From NCBI GenBank assembly GCA_964030475.1, contig CAXIPT010000006.1, positions 3,629,786-3,693,785 on the forward strand: a stretch of DNA of 64,000 nt, given 5' to 3'. This document shows positions 36,401 to 50,483 of this stretch, in pieces. A program made the translations under genes and the position numbers. The notes beneath the pieces were generated by a model that saw only the letters and a program-made list of their open reading frames with translations, ran no database searches and was not told where the DNA came from. Within the stretch, counting starts at the first letter, position 1. Every line of letters starts with the position of its first letter. Origin of the DNA: Tethya wilhelma (Eukaryota > Porifera > Demospongiae > Tethyida > Tethyidae).

Positions 36401-38510
36401 GCGTGTACAGTGTGTGTACACACATGTACTTTGTGTGTAGGGAGACACTATTGTTTGAGTACATCATTATTTTATGTACAAGTGAACAAGTAATTGACAA
36501 TCCTTTTGTGTGTACTCCTAATGTGTTTGTGAACACAATGTGGTAGCTGTTGCAATGAACCAGCTGAACAATGGGCTCACATCAAAGTTACTATTAAGTA
36601 CACTGTTTTTTTGCATTTTAAAACCTCTGCACTTCAAACGGGTGGCAACAATGTACCATAATTGTGCAGTACATACAAGTTGGTGTATCTATATGTCTAG
36701 TCTTTTACGCAATACAAGTTGGTTGTTTGGTTTCCTAAAGAACTTGTTCAATTAAACCATGTAGCAGTCGTGTTACGATTTCATTGTTGGTATGAAGTGG
36801 AGTTGTGGTGGAACCATAATTTCATAATCAAGGTTGTTGAGACTTACTCTCCAGATCCAGACTCAAGTAATTGTATCCTAGTTTGGAAATGGGAAATTAG
36901 AACCCTTACAAAAATGCTCTCCTTGTCAAGCCTAAACACAAACCCGACTGTAATGTGTATGTAGTTTGGGCAATTTTATGGACCAAATGTTCGTGGGATT
37001 AGACTTAGTGTTGTGTATGAATTTCAGTCAAAATAGCCTGACAACTGTTTGGTATTGTTTGTAAGTGTATCACAATAATGTGCATGTGTGTGTCTAAACA
37101 TGCACAAGTCACATGTACACTCTAATGTTTTCTCTTTGTGCATGTGTAACTCAGGAATGCCCAATGACCCGTATTGGAACCACTGCCACAACTGGTGTTG
37201 TTGATGAGGTCTCAGAACTTAGTAACAGGCACCGTGAATCTCATTACGTGTCTCTCACCTCACCTTATGCTCATGGGAGGGAGAGACTGAGTGCATTCAC
37301 CACCGCCTACAATGAATGTCATGAATACAATCACCGATTGTCGGCCACTGCTGAGGTCATATCCCTGGAGGTAACCACCACTGCTGCCTTACAGGGAAGT
37401 ACTCTATCTGATCTTGTAAAGCCATGCAAGAGACGAGATGAAGGATTGAGATACTCCAACAACAACATCATCGCCACTCACTGGAATCTCCCCAAATGGC
37501 TTGCCTCTCGTTCATCTTCAAATTTCAACCCTACTCACAACAGGAAACAATGCACTCCTCCTTCACCACAACTGCCTGTAGTAGCAGCAACAACAGCCCA
37601 TAGTTTTACTTGTAATAACAATCCTAGTAATAGTAGTATGGATAATTGTGACGAAAACGCAGATTCTGAGAAAGTGGAACTAGGCAGAGTGTCAGAAGCA
37701 TCCACTCTACACTTCCAACTCTCTATGAGTACTGCCATGAACAGGGACCCGCCATCTCACGACCTCCCTTGTCCAAATACTGTCGTTGGAGATCCTTATC
37801 GCCAAGAGGAGTGCAATGATTCTGGTGGTGGATCTTCGGGTCAAAGTTCAGGATCGTCTGGCAGTAGCAAGAAGTCCTCCTCTTCGTCCCATCGCGGGTC
37901 GAGCTCCAGTTCCAGTCAGCACGGTGCTGGCATGGGAAGTGGGCGGAGTCGGAGTGGTAGCAGCGACAGTAGTGACGATAATGGGGATGATGATAAGAGG
38001 CCACGCCCACCGAGGGGCCGCAAAGAGCCGAAAGCGAAATCCGATTTTGCAGATGATGACGACGAAGCAACGGATAGTGCAGACGAAGGCCGTTGCGAGG
38101 ACATGACGTTGGATTATAGTCCCGAATCGCACGGCGGCTTGCAAAGCTCTAGCAAAGAGCCACCCGGAGAGCTGCCGATCTTTGATAGGAACAAAAACGA
38201 TGAGTGTGGAAGCAATGGCAGCAGTCGGGGACTGACCATCGAGCCAGTCGGCTGCGATGATGTCAATATGATTGGTACTTCTACGACCGTATCTCTCATT
38301 GCCAGTCCGGTGAACATGTCGGTGGGGTACGGTATTCCTGCAGCACCCGCCCCTGAGGCTAATTCCATAATCATTTTGGACAAGGGACTGGCTGGTTCGA
38401 ATCCTGATTTGAGAGCTGGGACGCCAACTTTGGATTCTCCGCGTCCACTTCTGGATGGAACTGCTACTCCACAGACGCCAATGTCTCCGAAGATTACATC
38501 TGTGACGCAG

Positions 38511-38554
<44 letters not shown>

Positions 38555-41500
38555 GCGTGCATGCGTGAGTGTGTGTGTGTCTGTGTGTGTTATGCAACCG
38601 AATCATTAGACTCAAAGTAGTCCAATTATGATAATGCAACCATGTGATATCAAACGTCACATGATAGCATTTTTGACCTCCACACTATTACTATAAGTAT
38701 ACTCACATTAGCCATGATCACACACACACATAATTTCACAGCCATCTGTGAAATTGTGTCAATTATTTATTGTGCAAATTGCCTTTCCTCATCTACTCAC
38801 AACTTGTGCATGTACATGACTTTTAGTGAGTGTTAGGCTTTTCATAACAATGACCAAAGTAGTGATAACACTGGAGAATGTTTGAAAACAGTGTTGGAGC
38901 ATTAATGTATACATACACGATAAGAACTAAGCTGTAATGTGTCTCTTTTGAAACTTAGGAAGTTTTTACTGAAAGTGCCTTCACTTACAAAACTAAAAGT
39001 TGTGCTTTTGATATGCAAACTCCTGTGTAATGTGGTCTTTCATATTTGCTGATGTGTGTGTGTGTGTGTGTGTAATCGAGGCATGTTTTTGTCCATAAGG
39101 CTTTCAAAAAACAAACCTTGTCTACAACACAAAAGCATACATTATCATTATTCGAGATTTTGTCTACACACACAAAAACTCCCTTTCCATGATTACATAA
39201 CGTGAATCATTTACAGCAGCATGTGACTCACTCACTCACTCACTGGTGGATATTCATGGCCCATGTATGGGCAGACTAGTTTTCACACTCAGCACAAAAA
39301 ATGTCACAAGTACCGCTATTCATTACCTTGAAACCGCATTAGTGTAATGGTATTCACGGGCAATAGGGTACACATGAAACGTGTTTGGGGTGCAACCATA
39401 TATCCCTCAAGTGGGTGGGAGTGTACTAACAAGAGATTTGAATAGAGATACGCATGTAAAGCTTGGCTTCTTTCCAGTGATTCGCTCTACAATAAAAGAA
39501 ATTGCAGACACTGAAAACTTGTTTTTTTCTCTTTTCCTGGTCACCATATCCTCTGTATATAAACCACATTCCCACACATTATGTGCTTACACAGCTAGGA
39601 GTTAGGGTACACAATAATATATCCATACACATGTACCTGCATGTATGAATTTGTGGTTCTGTGTTAGCATGTCATGAATTCCTTTATCTTGTTTTCCCTC
39701 ACTTCACACTGGTTGTGGTGTGTAGTATTATAATAGCAGAGACCTCGCTATCACTCATCAGAGAGTACAAATGTTTTCAACTCCCTTGCCAGCGCCTCCT
39801 ATTGGTTGCTATGCAGTTGCTATGCAACTTGGATTCCTGTCTACATGCCATAATAATTAATACTTATCTACATACCTCGTTGCCATGGTAACCATGCTTC
39901 AAAGCCTACTGAAGCCTGTCAGTAGACATAATGTAATTATGAACACTCAAAATACCCCTACACACACATACAAACACATATTTATAAGACTATCATGTGC
40001 TCTCATGCCTTTGATAAAGATTTGGGATAAACAGAAGCTTGTGATAGTCTCAGCTTGTTGCATTTGTGATGGTAGCATTGAATGACAAAGAAACCTGTAT
40101 GTATAATGTTTTTGCTAAAATGGGCCTGTCTGTGTAGTGCAACATACACACGGTCATGCATGTACTTTGAACAATGCTTTAGAAACTGCTTTAATCACAT
40201 GATTTGCTCACATAAAGTAGTGCAAGTTGAGTGTGTTAGATTCCTCTACAGAATACAATGCGCATGTGTGTGTGTGTGTGTAGTTTTACATGTGTGTACA
40301 CCGATGTAAGGTGTAGTTTGGTTGTAAAGCACACAATATGGCTGTAGTGAAGTGTGTGTGCACCTAAAGTATGACAACATGCCTATGCATGCAGTGGCTA
40401 GTTGTACCAGCAACAATAGGGAAGTCACATGCATCATGCTCTGATGATAAGCCATCAGTGAGATGTAATGCATTCTTCCTAAACATACTGTACATGTAGC
40501 ACTTGTACAGCTGTGTTTTGACATACTGGTGAGGTTGTAGTTGTATGTATAGCTTCACTTTTCCCAGACATTCCTTTGTCATTGGCTTTGTGGAGGCCAG
40601 CTCCTGCATTGCTGGGTGTTCTGGTGAATGTTGAGTAGGCTATGTTGAAACATGTTCTGAATTCGATTTCCTTTGGACTGTTTAGACTCCTTGTGTACAT
40701 GTGTAGGCATACAGACAGATAGACAGACTGAAAGGGCAGGCAGGTGGTTCATCCAATGCAAATCACTGCTCTTCTTTATCTGGTCTACCAGTTGAAAAAT
40801 GTGTTCCTTGCTATATTATTGCTATATACTGTAATACTATTAGAGTCAATATTATTGGTGTTTACCCCCCACATACACACATATGTTGTTCCACAGAGTT
40901 CTGTTCCTGCACTCTCTGCCAGTGGTGCATCTTCTCTTGGGGGCAGTGTCATTGGAAGAGCTGCCACCACAGTCCAACCATCTCCCTCTCTCGCGGGCAC
41001 CACCAACACCTTCAACACACTTCCTTTTGAGAGTACCTGGGGATACTACAAGTGAGTGCTGCATTGCATACACAGGGCTGTCTACTTCCACACACACACA
41101 CACACACACACATTTACTCGCCCTCCTCCTACACACACACACATGCACTGATCTAACAGCCCATTCTCTCTACCTGGAAGTCATCCAGGCAGTGTAGCCA
41201 CCACGCCTGCTCCCATTACTAGTGATGCAAGTGGATTCCTTCGACCTGGCTCCCAAGCTGTGCTCCCTGCTACTGTCTGTCAAGAATCAGAAGGTACAGT
41301 ATTTTAAAAAGAAAGTGCAAAAAAATTGGGTCCCTTTTTTTTTTTTTTTTCGTTCTCCATTTTTGCTTGGTCGTGTTCAATGAACCATTGATGCTACTGT
41401 CTGTCAAAAATCAGAAAGTGTAGCATTTTTAGAAGAAAGTACAAAAATGGCATGTCTTTTTCTTTCCATTTTTGTTATTGGTTGTGTTCAATGAGCCGTT

Positions 41501-42800
41501 GGTGCGGTTGGCTCTGTGGTGGGTTGGTTGATAATGGGCATTCCTTACTGTAGACTGTACCATCCTATCATAACATCCATTGTCTGGGGATGGTTTTGGA
41601 GGCCTAGCTAACTCAGTTTTGTAACAAATCTAATCAATTCTTTTCATAGTTCAATTAACCATGATAGCAAAAGTACTGGTGTAATTGGATTAGCTGTTCC
41701 CTGTATTCTCCCCCTTACCAGTTCAATAATTGGTCTCCTAAAGCAAGTCAAAGGCTTCCGAAATTTCATTTTAAAGTTTTAAGGCTTTTCAGTTTTTGAC
41801 TCTACAAGGAAAAAAATGCCAGTGATTATTATAATAGACATGGCCCAGGATGCCTTTGTATGAATTCCTATGGATACCCAATCCCGGTTTAAATGACATC
41901 GTTGGAAGGCCAGTCATTCTCACTGTACGTGTACTTGTGTGTATGTTGTAACGTGAACATTAGCAGGGCTAGGAAGACAATACAATGGCACACATTTACA
42001 TTGTGCAGAATGTCAAGTTACACTCGCCATTACAAAACTGTGCCAGGCACATAGCACCACGAAGCTGTAGCACTGTTGCACTGTGGTGAAGCTGAAGCAC
42101 TGTATCTCTGTGGTGGAATCCCTCTTTTGGTGTAACCAGTAATACGATGGTGTGTGTGTGTGCCATGTGTTAGTTTCAAGGTACACCTTTGTGACAGGTA
42201 CCATTAGAACCTTAGAACCTGACTGTCTTTCTAAGGCTTTCGCCTGTTGCTACCTAGCAACGGTATCTTCTTGGCTTCCCCTCACTAATATGAGTGTAAA
42301 TATCCTTTTGCTAGTGGTGTCACTCTGCTATGGTTTCTGTGGACTCTACTGCATAAACAGCCTCAACCAGGCAGGCTTCCTTTTGTGAAACAAACCCCTT
42401 AGTTACACATCCACGTTCACTCCAGCAGCTGTGATGTCACTCCTATTGGTATGTACATAGATATCTTGTAGATATCTTTCGAGATCAAGCGGTGGTAACT
42501 ATCAGTGGTCTTTAGGTCCGGTGGTCTTTAGATCCAGTGGTTTTGACTGTGGTGTGGTTATGTGGAGAGCCAGGAGTGAGCCCTTAGAGAGATAAGAGTG
42601 CCTTTAGAGGAAATTATCTGAAGACCACATGTAAGCTAACTGGATAGATGCTGGTTGGCCCCATGCTATAATACCCCTACCTCCTAATAATTTGGCCTTC
42701 TATTCAGTTTTTAAAGACTCAATTTGTAACCATCCAAGCGAAGATCTTATATGCTGCTTTGACTTTATTGGTAATGCATGTGTCTATGTGTATTCACATA

Positions 42801-42842
<42 letters not shown>

Positions 42843-45141
42843 ATGCATGCAGATGTGCATTCATCCGGTCAGCACAAACACACACATGAGCTGCTCAATT
42901 AATCATCCACATAACCAATCCCATAGTGTTATGCAAGATTATGTAACGTTGTAATTGTTCGCTGATTGATTGCCTAGCGTAAAGAATTCCAGGAATTTGA
43001 CCGTTGAAAATTCTTTCATTGCTCCGTAACCCTACACCCCAGACTGAACACACATTAAGTGCTCCAATTTGCTGGAATGTGAGTACACTTGACAATTTGT
43101 CAGCGATACATTTGTCTCTGTGATGTTGTGACAGTGTTTTGCCTTTTAGAGGAGTTGCGGCATTAAGATGCCAATTGCTCGTACTGGACCGAGATTTCTG
43201 CAGTGTACCCTACATAGATGTGTTTGTATAGGGTTTGCAAATTGGCTTAAAGACATTCCAGTGTGTGTAGTATCCAAGCATTACATTTGATTTAGCGTGC
43301 GCGTGGGGGAGAGGGTAATGCGATTGACCTCTTTGGTTTTCTTGGCATAATTTCAATGCTTCTCTCTCTTTTTCCTAGTAGTGTACATTGGCAGTGTGGA
43401 TATGCTCTGTTATATATATGTTGCTATATGTAGGTATTCTATATGTACTTAGTGTGTCGCTCTGTGGGTGTATGTGTGTGTGTGGGCATGTATATACACG
43501 TCTGTGTATCTTAGCTACACACACACACTGATTCAATCGATGGGTGCCAGTATACACACACACATGCATTGTGGGTGTATATACATGTAGGTGTATACAA
43601 AACCCCATTGGTAGTATGGTGTATGATATTCAAAGTGATGTAATGTACAATTAGTCACTCTCGGATGGTGTTTTGCCAACAGTGCACGGCAAAGCCCATG
43701 ACAGCTGTCACTCCAGATCATTTTACAACTGTACTAAGTTCTCAGCATCCTTATTGAGTTACACTATAATTTGTATGTGTGTGGAAGCCATTACATTTTT
43801 AGTTTGTACATACATACATACACACATACACACACATACTGGTCAGTGGGGCTTTGCAGACTGGATGTCTGCTTGGACTTCGCCCAGTGTGTAATCCGAC
43901 CCACCATACATTGGCCTCTGTCCGTAGCTCAACCGCAGAGGGCCGGTGTTGAAACACTCCCGAATACAGACACTATATTGTATTAGAGCGTGATTTATTT
44001 ATCACAATCGTGTTGTACCCATACATACCCGTATACATGCACACACATCACAGGTGTGCTCATTGTCACCGTAAGATGGAGAAACAGAAATTTTTCCGGC
44101 TCTCTTATCGACATTGGCCATCACAATTGGGCACCCCCCAGGTGAGTTGTGACCTGCTTGTTTTTACTACATCGTGTGTCAGTTTGGCTGCAAGTTATGG
44201 CGGGCCAATATAGCACAGAGACCCATGCTATAGCTGACTTATTGTATATCACTGTTAATGAATAGGTGAACTGTATGAGCAATATACCTGAATAAAATAA
44301 AATACTTGTACAGCCTTTTTGTATGTGGGAATATAGATGTATCTATCTCCTAGGAGATAATACATATGTATTGAATTCTGGTTCTGTTTATAGCTTGAGA
44401 TGAGTGATATTGTTTACTCAATATTTTTGTTGGAAGGTTTTGTGTCGGTAGTGTATCTATGAAAGAGACACGGTGTGGGGGATGATTGTGAAATTTTGTG
44501 ATATTTTTATGGTGCAGTTTATGTGAGATGAAAAACTGAAAAAAGTATTGCTTTCGTTTTGCACAGGTAGTGTATGTGTGTATGTGTGTGTGTGGGGGGG
44601 GGGTAGGATAAGATGGTCATTTTGAAATTACAGGAGATAATAAAGCTTTTGTAAACATTGTATATCCGAAATATATATCTCCAGCTGTACATATAAAATA
44701 ATAGTTCCTTTCTGGGAAAGTATTCCAAACATGTTTGTGATTATAACCATAGCTAGTATATAGTATATGTATAGGTTCCAATGTAAAAATCAGTCTAACA
44801 GTTATACTTTTGTAGGTTGAATGTTGAAACTTACACTTTGGCCTGTCTTGCTATTCTTGATCGAAAACAAAAGCAAAGCCTAAAAAGTACCCACACACAC
44901 ATGCATTCCACTATGACCGATAGTAATTATAAGTGTACTTCTTGTATATTAGATTACATATGATGTTTAGTACACATGTTGATGTACCAGGTAGGGCATG
45001 TAACAATTACAATTGTTGAGGGTTCTCCCCTTTATCTGCAAGTAATGGATTCTTTGTCAGTTTGGAGAAACATTAAAAGATAAACTTCAGGAGTTGTTTC
45101 ATAACTGGAAAGGTTGATTTAGAGATTGCAATGTCATTGTA

Positions 45142-45186
<45 letters not shown>

Positions 45187-45477
45187 TGTCCTCATTTTCT
45201 ATGGCTTGTCAAATTATGAGACAATTACTGTGTGTCCTTCCATAACAACATTCTTGAATATCGACTGAATCTGTCTGTGGTCAAGATTCCTTGGTATGTG
45301 TTTGGAGTAGTGACATCAGTGCCGTTAGCATCATATGCTTGGCCGTGGTGTGGTTGCTAGGCAGACTGTACGCATTCTTGTGTTGTTTGATAAGTTGCAC
45401 TCATCTGTTTGAGCTGATATTTTCGTAAGGAGAGCGGGTTATTAATAGTAATGAGTGTGTGTGTGTGTGTATGTGTG

Positions 45478-45520
<43 letters not shown>

Positions 45521-48500
45521 TTTGTGGTGTGTGTGTGTCAGTTTGAAAATAATATACATGTGTACATAGTACACAGTAGTAATGAGTAAATCATGAACCA
45601 CAAACATATGTACTCGAACCAAAACAACAACTACCCTCACACACACACACATTTTCGTACATACAGGCTTTCGTGTACATACTCTGACATGCCGGCTAAA
45701 CTCGACCTCTACAAAGATCAGGAAACGGAAAACCAACCAGTCAACGTCGAGGTAGTAGTGGACGAGGGCAAGGAAACCAACGCCACCACCACCACCGCTG
45801 AAGACTTCTCCACGACTAGCATGGAGGTGGACAAACCTACCTCCTCTGCTTCTCTGGAGGGGAAGAACTCTGAGGGTACTTTGACGGCCAGTGAAGATTC
45901 CATTTCTGAGGAGAAGGTGTCGGATGTGAAGGCTCGTTCTCAACGCGAGTCGCTCACCTTGCTCCCTAAACAGCAGCACTATTCGGACATCAGTGATGCT
46001 AGCGACAGTGAGAGTACCGAACCTTTGTCCTCTCAACTGGAGAAAGAGAAGAATGCTAGCTCTGGAAGAGAAGCTAAAAACGCTCACTTACACCAATCGG
46101 CCTCGGCATCTAGCAGCTCCTCAAACGTACTTCCATTGAACGGATATCAACTACCTGTGTTTTATTCTGATCCTGCACATGCTGGAAGCACCGCCGCTCC
46201 GGTTGTCAAAGATCACATGCAGACTGGAGCACCTCAGATGCCTCTGTTTGGCTCCGTTGGAAATAAATCCGTGAAAAATGACGAGAAAGGGAAAGGAAGG
46301 CTCAAGAAAGAGAAGAGCGAAGAGTACGTGCCTGATTCGAATCCATCCAGCCCAAATGCAGCGAAAGAGTTTTCAGCCATGAATATCCGTTCGAGTCTGA
46401 TGAGCTCTTATCCGAGACCCAACAGTACTGGTATCTCTCACGATAGCAGCACGGTGAGTGTGTTGGATCAGAACCAGAGGCATAGTATTGCCGGAGGAAA
46501 GTATGACAACAAACCCTCGACGTTTGGGTCTATGGCAGCTGCTAATCTTCCCACGAATGTTTCAAAACCGAGTGCAAATCCTCAGGACACTTCGCAGTAC
46601 AATTCTTCATTGCACTTGCTCGTGGATGTGGCGGCACAAAAGGAACGTGTCGAAGAGACAAAACGAAGAAACGAGGCCATCTTTGAAGACGACCGGTCGT
46701 CCATTTCTCACCATCAAAAGCACACTGGTGGTCTAGGTGGTTCAATGGATGGAGGGAAATCGTCATCTTCACACAAACATCCACACGCAGTCAACACAAG
46801 TAACCCGAGCTTTTCGGTCGTGACCATCAAAAACGATCAAAACAGTTTGTTAAAATCTCGACGTTCGGTGTCACCACGCCCAAAATCTCTCACCCCAGTA
46901 TCGGCATCATCATCATCATCTCACCACACAGTCGGTGGTGGTGGTAGTGCCAGTCGACGATCGCCTAGTCCCTCTCGTAAGAAGATCACAGAGCAAGCTG
47001 CAGCCACACTTCCGCCGTTTGACGCTCCATCACAGACCACTAGTGGGAGTAGTGCAGGGAGAAATCACACAAAGAACTCGAGCATGAAGGCAACTTACAT
47101 TTGGGGTTCGGAGCAGACCCCACGAGGAGGAGACGATGGACACGATAGCGATAGTTCTGGATCCGGTGGTCTTCTTAGCACCCACAGCAAGCAACAGCCG
47201 CCACCAAGGAAGGGGAGGAAACAGAAGCACAATCCTAAGCATCTTGACGAGCTCAAGACGGAGAGTTTGTCGTCTTCTTCTTCGAAAGATGTTGAGCCAT
47301 CGATCGTAGGAGCGCAGGGAATGAAACAGCCCGAGACACCGGCACTTTCGATTCCTCTCTACAACAGCTTCAATATCAGAATCCAACCGATTTCGCCGGG
47401 AATTGATTCCACCGCGCCAAATTCGCAATATGGTCACATCCAACAGCTTCAACATCAGCAATTCTTACAACAACAACAACAACAACAGTTACAAAAGCAG
47501 CAACAGCAACAGCAGAAGGAGAGCTCGAACCTACAGCCACCACCGCCAACGACTACCTTTGGTATGTTCCATCCCACCATTCAGCAGCCTTCTCTACCCC
47601 CTTCTCACGTCGAGACCACCAAGAAGCCTAAACACAATCCAGTCCCATCTCCTCCCAATCCGGGAAGATCGCCGAATCAGCAACATGGACCAACCGTAGG
47701 AGACATGATGCAAAAGATTTCCTCTCATGGTCACCACCACTCACCTGTGAATACACCGGAGGTGCACAAAGACTCGATTTCAAGTGGTAAGGTCAATATT
47801 CCATCGACTGCAGGCTCTTCAGCTTTCACCGGTACCGGGCTCCTCGTTGGAATGAACCGTGAACGAGAGGGGCATCCCCATGATAAGAGTAATCATGGCA
47901 ACGAGCAGCAGCATGCTATGTTGTACAATCAAGCGATGCTTAAGCAGCCACAGCAACAACAACAGCAACAGCAGCAGCAGCATCGGATGGGCCAGCCACC
48001 TGTGATACACATACCGGATTCCAAGGAGGACGTGAAAGTTGAGCGAATGAGTGGAGTGGCTAAGCACAACGGTAGCTCTAATTCCAGTGGCTCTGGGCAC
48101 GGTAGAAAGCGTAAAACTGCTCCGGATGCGATGAACGAAATCCCGAGCAAGCGCTCTCCTCCTAGTAGCCACGACGAGAGAATGGAGCTGGGCGGTAGGA
48201 GTATCCCCCCTCTGCCCGCTTCACTCAATCCTCCCGGCAGCAACAAGCAGCACCAGAAAGCTCCCAAACAGATGATGGATCCCTTCATGGCGGCTTCGAG
48301 CAACAAGACCAAGGAACAGTCTCTTCCGGCTGGATTCGAGTATGATCCCAACCTCCCGATGTCGTACGACCTCCAGATCATTTCCTACCAAACGGAGCAG
48401 AAGCAAAAACAAAAAATGGCTGAAGAGAGCTTGATGGAAGAGCGGACCAAGATGGAACATCTCCACCGAATGAAAGCGGGTTCGACGCGCCAATTTCCCA

Positions 48501-50384
48501 ACCAACCCCCGCCACAGCAACACCCCCCACACCAGTACCCTCCACAAGGTCCCCCGAGGAGACAACGGTCTGCCGAGTTTGCCAGTCACCATCAAGGTGG
48601 AATGGCTCCTACAAAAGCAATTGTGTCTCCTCAAAGACAGCACTCTGATTCTCCTCCTAGACCACCTACCTCTCCCAACATGGCGGGCAGACAGAGAGGT
48701 GAAATTTCTCACGCTCCTGCAAACGTTCCTCCATTTCATCACCAGCAGAACGGTCCCGGTGGAATCATACATGGCTTCCATCCCATCAAGAGTGAGCCTG
48801 AAGATAGGTACGTTTCTTCGAACAGAAAGGGAGCTCCATCTGGTAGTAGTGGTGGTGCTAATACCACGACCAGCGGTGGCGGACGACCTCCCAACTCGGT
48901 GCCTCAGCGATCTAACCCTTCTTCGAAATCTTCTCAACAAGTTTCCAACAAAAAGTCGTCCACTCCTTCGAATATCAAACGACCGTCACCAGTTCACATA
49001 CGAAGCGATGAAGGCATCCAGCATTGGGGTGGTTTCTCCCACCACCATCAACCCTCATCCCTCTCCAGTCACTCCTCACACCCTCACACCTCCACGGTAG
49101 CACAGCACATGATCACCACCATCCCGACCGCCAGTGGCTTGCAGATACTCACGGCGGCGGCCGCTGGAGCTCCTCACAACAATGCCCTCTTGAGGTCTGG
49201 CGGAGCGCCCGAGCACGAGGATAGAAAGATGAACAAACAGCACGCTAGGAGGAACGACGAAGTGCAACTAATGTTCGTGAATCCGACTCAAAATCAACCC
49301 AGTCCATCACACGAAAAGAAGATGTCGTCTTCGAGTCGCGATCACCAAGGTGCCGGTGGTGGCGGTGAATGGCCTGGTAATAAATCCTCTTTTGTTAACC
49401 ACGGTGGGCACCACGGGATGCGCCCTCAGGCATCACCGCCTTCCCATTCTCACCATCACCACGGTGATTTGAGCTCCGGGGGTCCTTCACACAAGATGGA
49501 GAGAGAGAGAGAGAGGGAGAGGGAGAGGGAGAGGGTTGAGGAGAGATCACGAAGACATATTCATGTTTACGGAAGTGAACGCGACATTGTTGAAAGAGAT
49601 ATGGAGAGACAGAGAGAGAAAGAACTTCGTGAACGTGAGAAACAGTCTCATTCTTCTTCGCTCTCAAACTCGAACCACCATCGACAAAATTCTTCCTCTT
49701 CGACGTCGAGCAACCACTCCACTTCCCATCCTTCCTCTTCTTCACAGAACTCTCGAACTCACTCCAAAGAGCAACAACAACAACAGCAACAACAGCAGCA
49801 GCAAGCACCTTCTGCTTCTGTGGCTGCTGCTGCATTGAACCAAGCACAGCTTCAACAGTTTCACCAACTGGCAGCTCTTCAGCAGCTCAATCCTCAACTC
49901 TTTGCGCAGATGCAGAGAAATGGTGGCATTCAACCACAATCGGAAGAGTACTTGAAGCAAATGCAACAGCTCGAACTCTTACAGAAGATCAATACGCCTA
50001 CTGCAGCAACTGCCGCTGGACTATCACCTCAAGAGCTCGCAATGTGGCAGATGAACCAGTTAGCAATAGCTCAAATGGGAGGGGGTATCCCCATTGACCC
50101 AAATACACTGGCACTCATGCTCCAACAGCAACAGCAGCAGCAGCAATTGGCCCTGGCTCAGCAACAGCAACAGCAACAGCAACAACAGCAACAGCAACAA
50201 CAGCAACAAACGGCTGAAGCACAGCAACAGCAAGCCGCCGCGATGCTCCAGCTTCAGCATAATCTAGTACCGGGAATGTTTCAGTTCATGCATCCCGGTT
50301 TGGCCGCTGCACCTCACGGTGCTGGTCAACTCATCTACGACCCTGGTAGTGTCCTAGGTAAGAGTCCTTGCACACACACACACG

Positions 50385-50425
<41 letters not shown>

Positions 50426-50444
50426 GCGCGCACACACACACACA

Positions 50445-50483
<39 letters not shown>

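Noticed and set aside
44054..44141. Frame giving a Cys/His-rich peptide ([14 protein letters not shown]), like a small zinc knuckle
   Set aside because: It does not keep phase with either neighbouring exon, while the other open frame does and matches the ZNF608/609 domain.
45401..46087. 228-residue minus-strand frame opposite the large ZNF608/609 exon
   Set aside because: Antisense shadow extended by a GT repeat translated as His-Thr; no family resemblance.
47030..50260. Several minus-strand frames rich in Leu opposite poly-Gln coding
   Set aside because: Leu runs are simply CAG/CAA read antisense.
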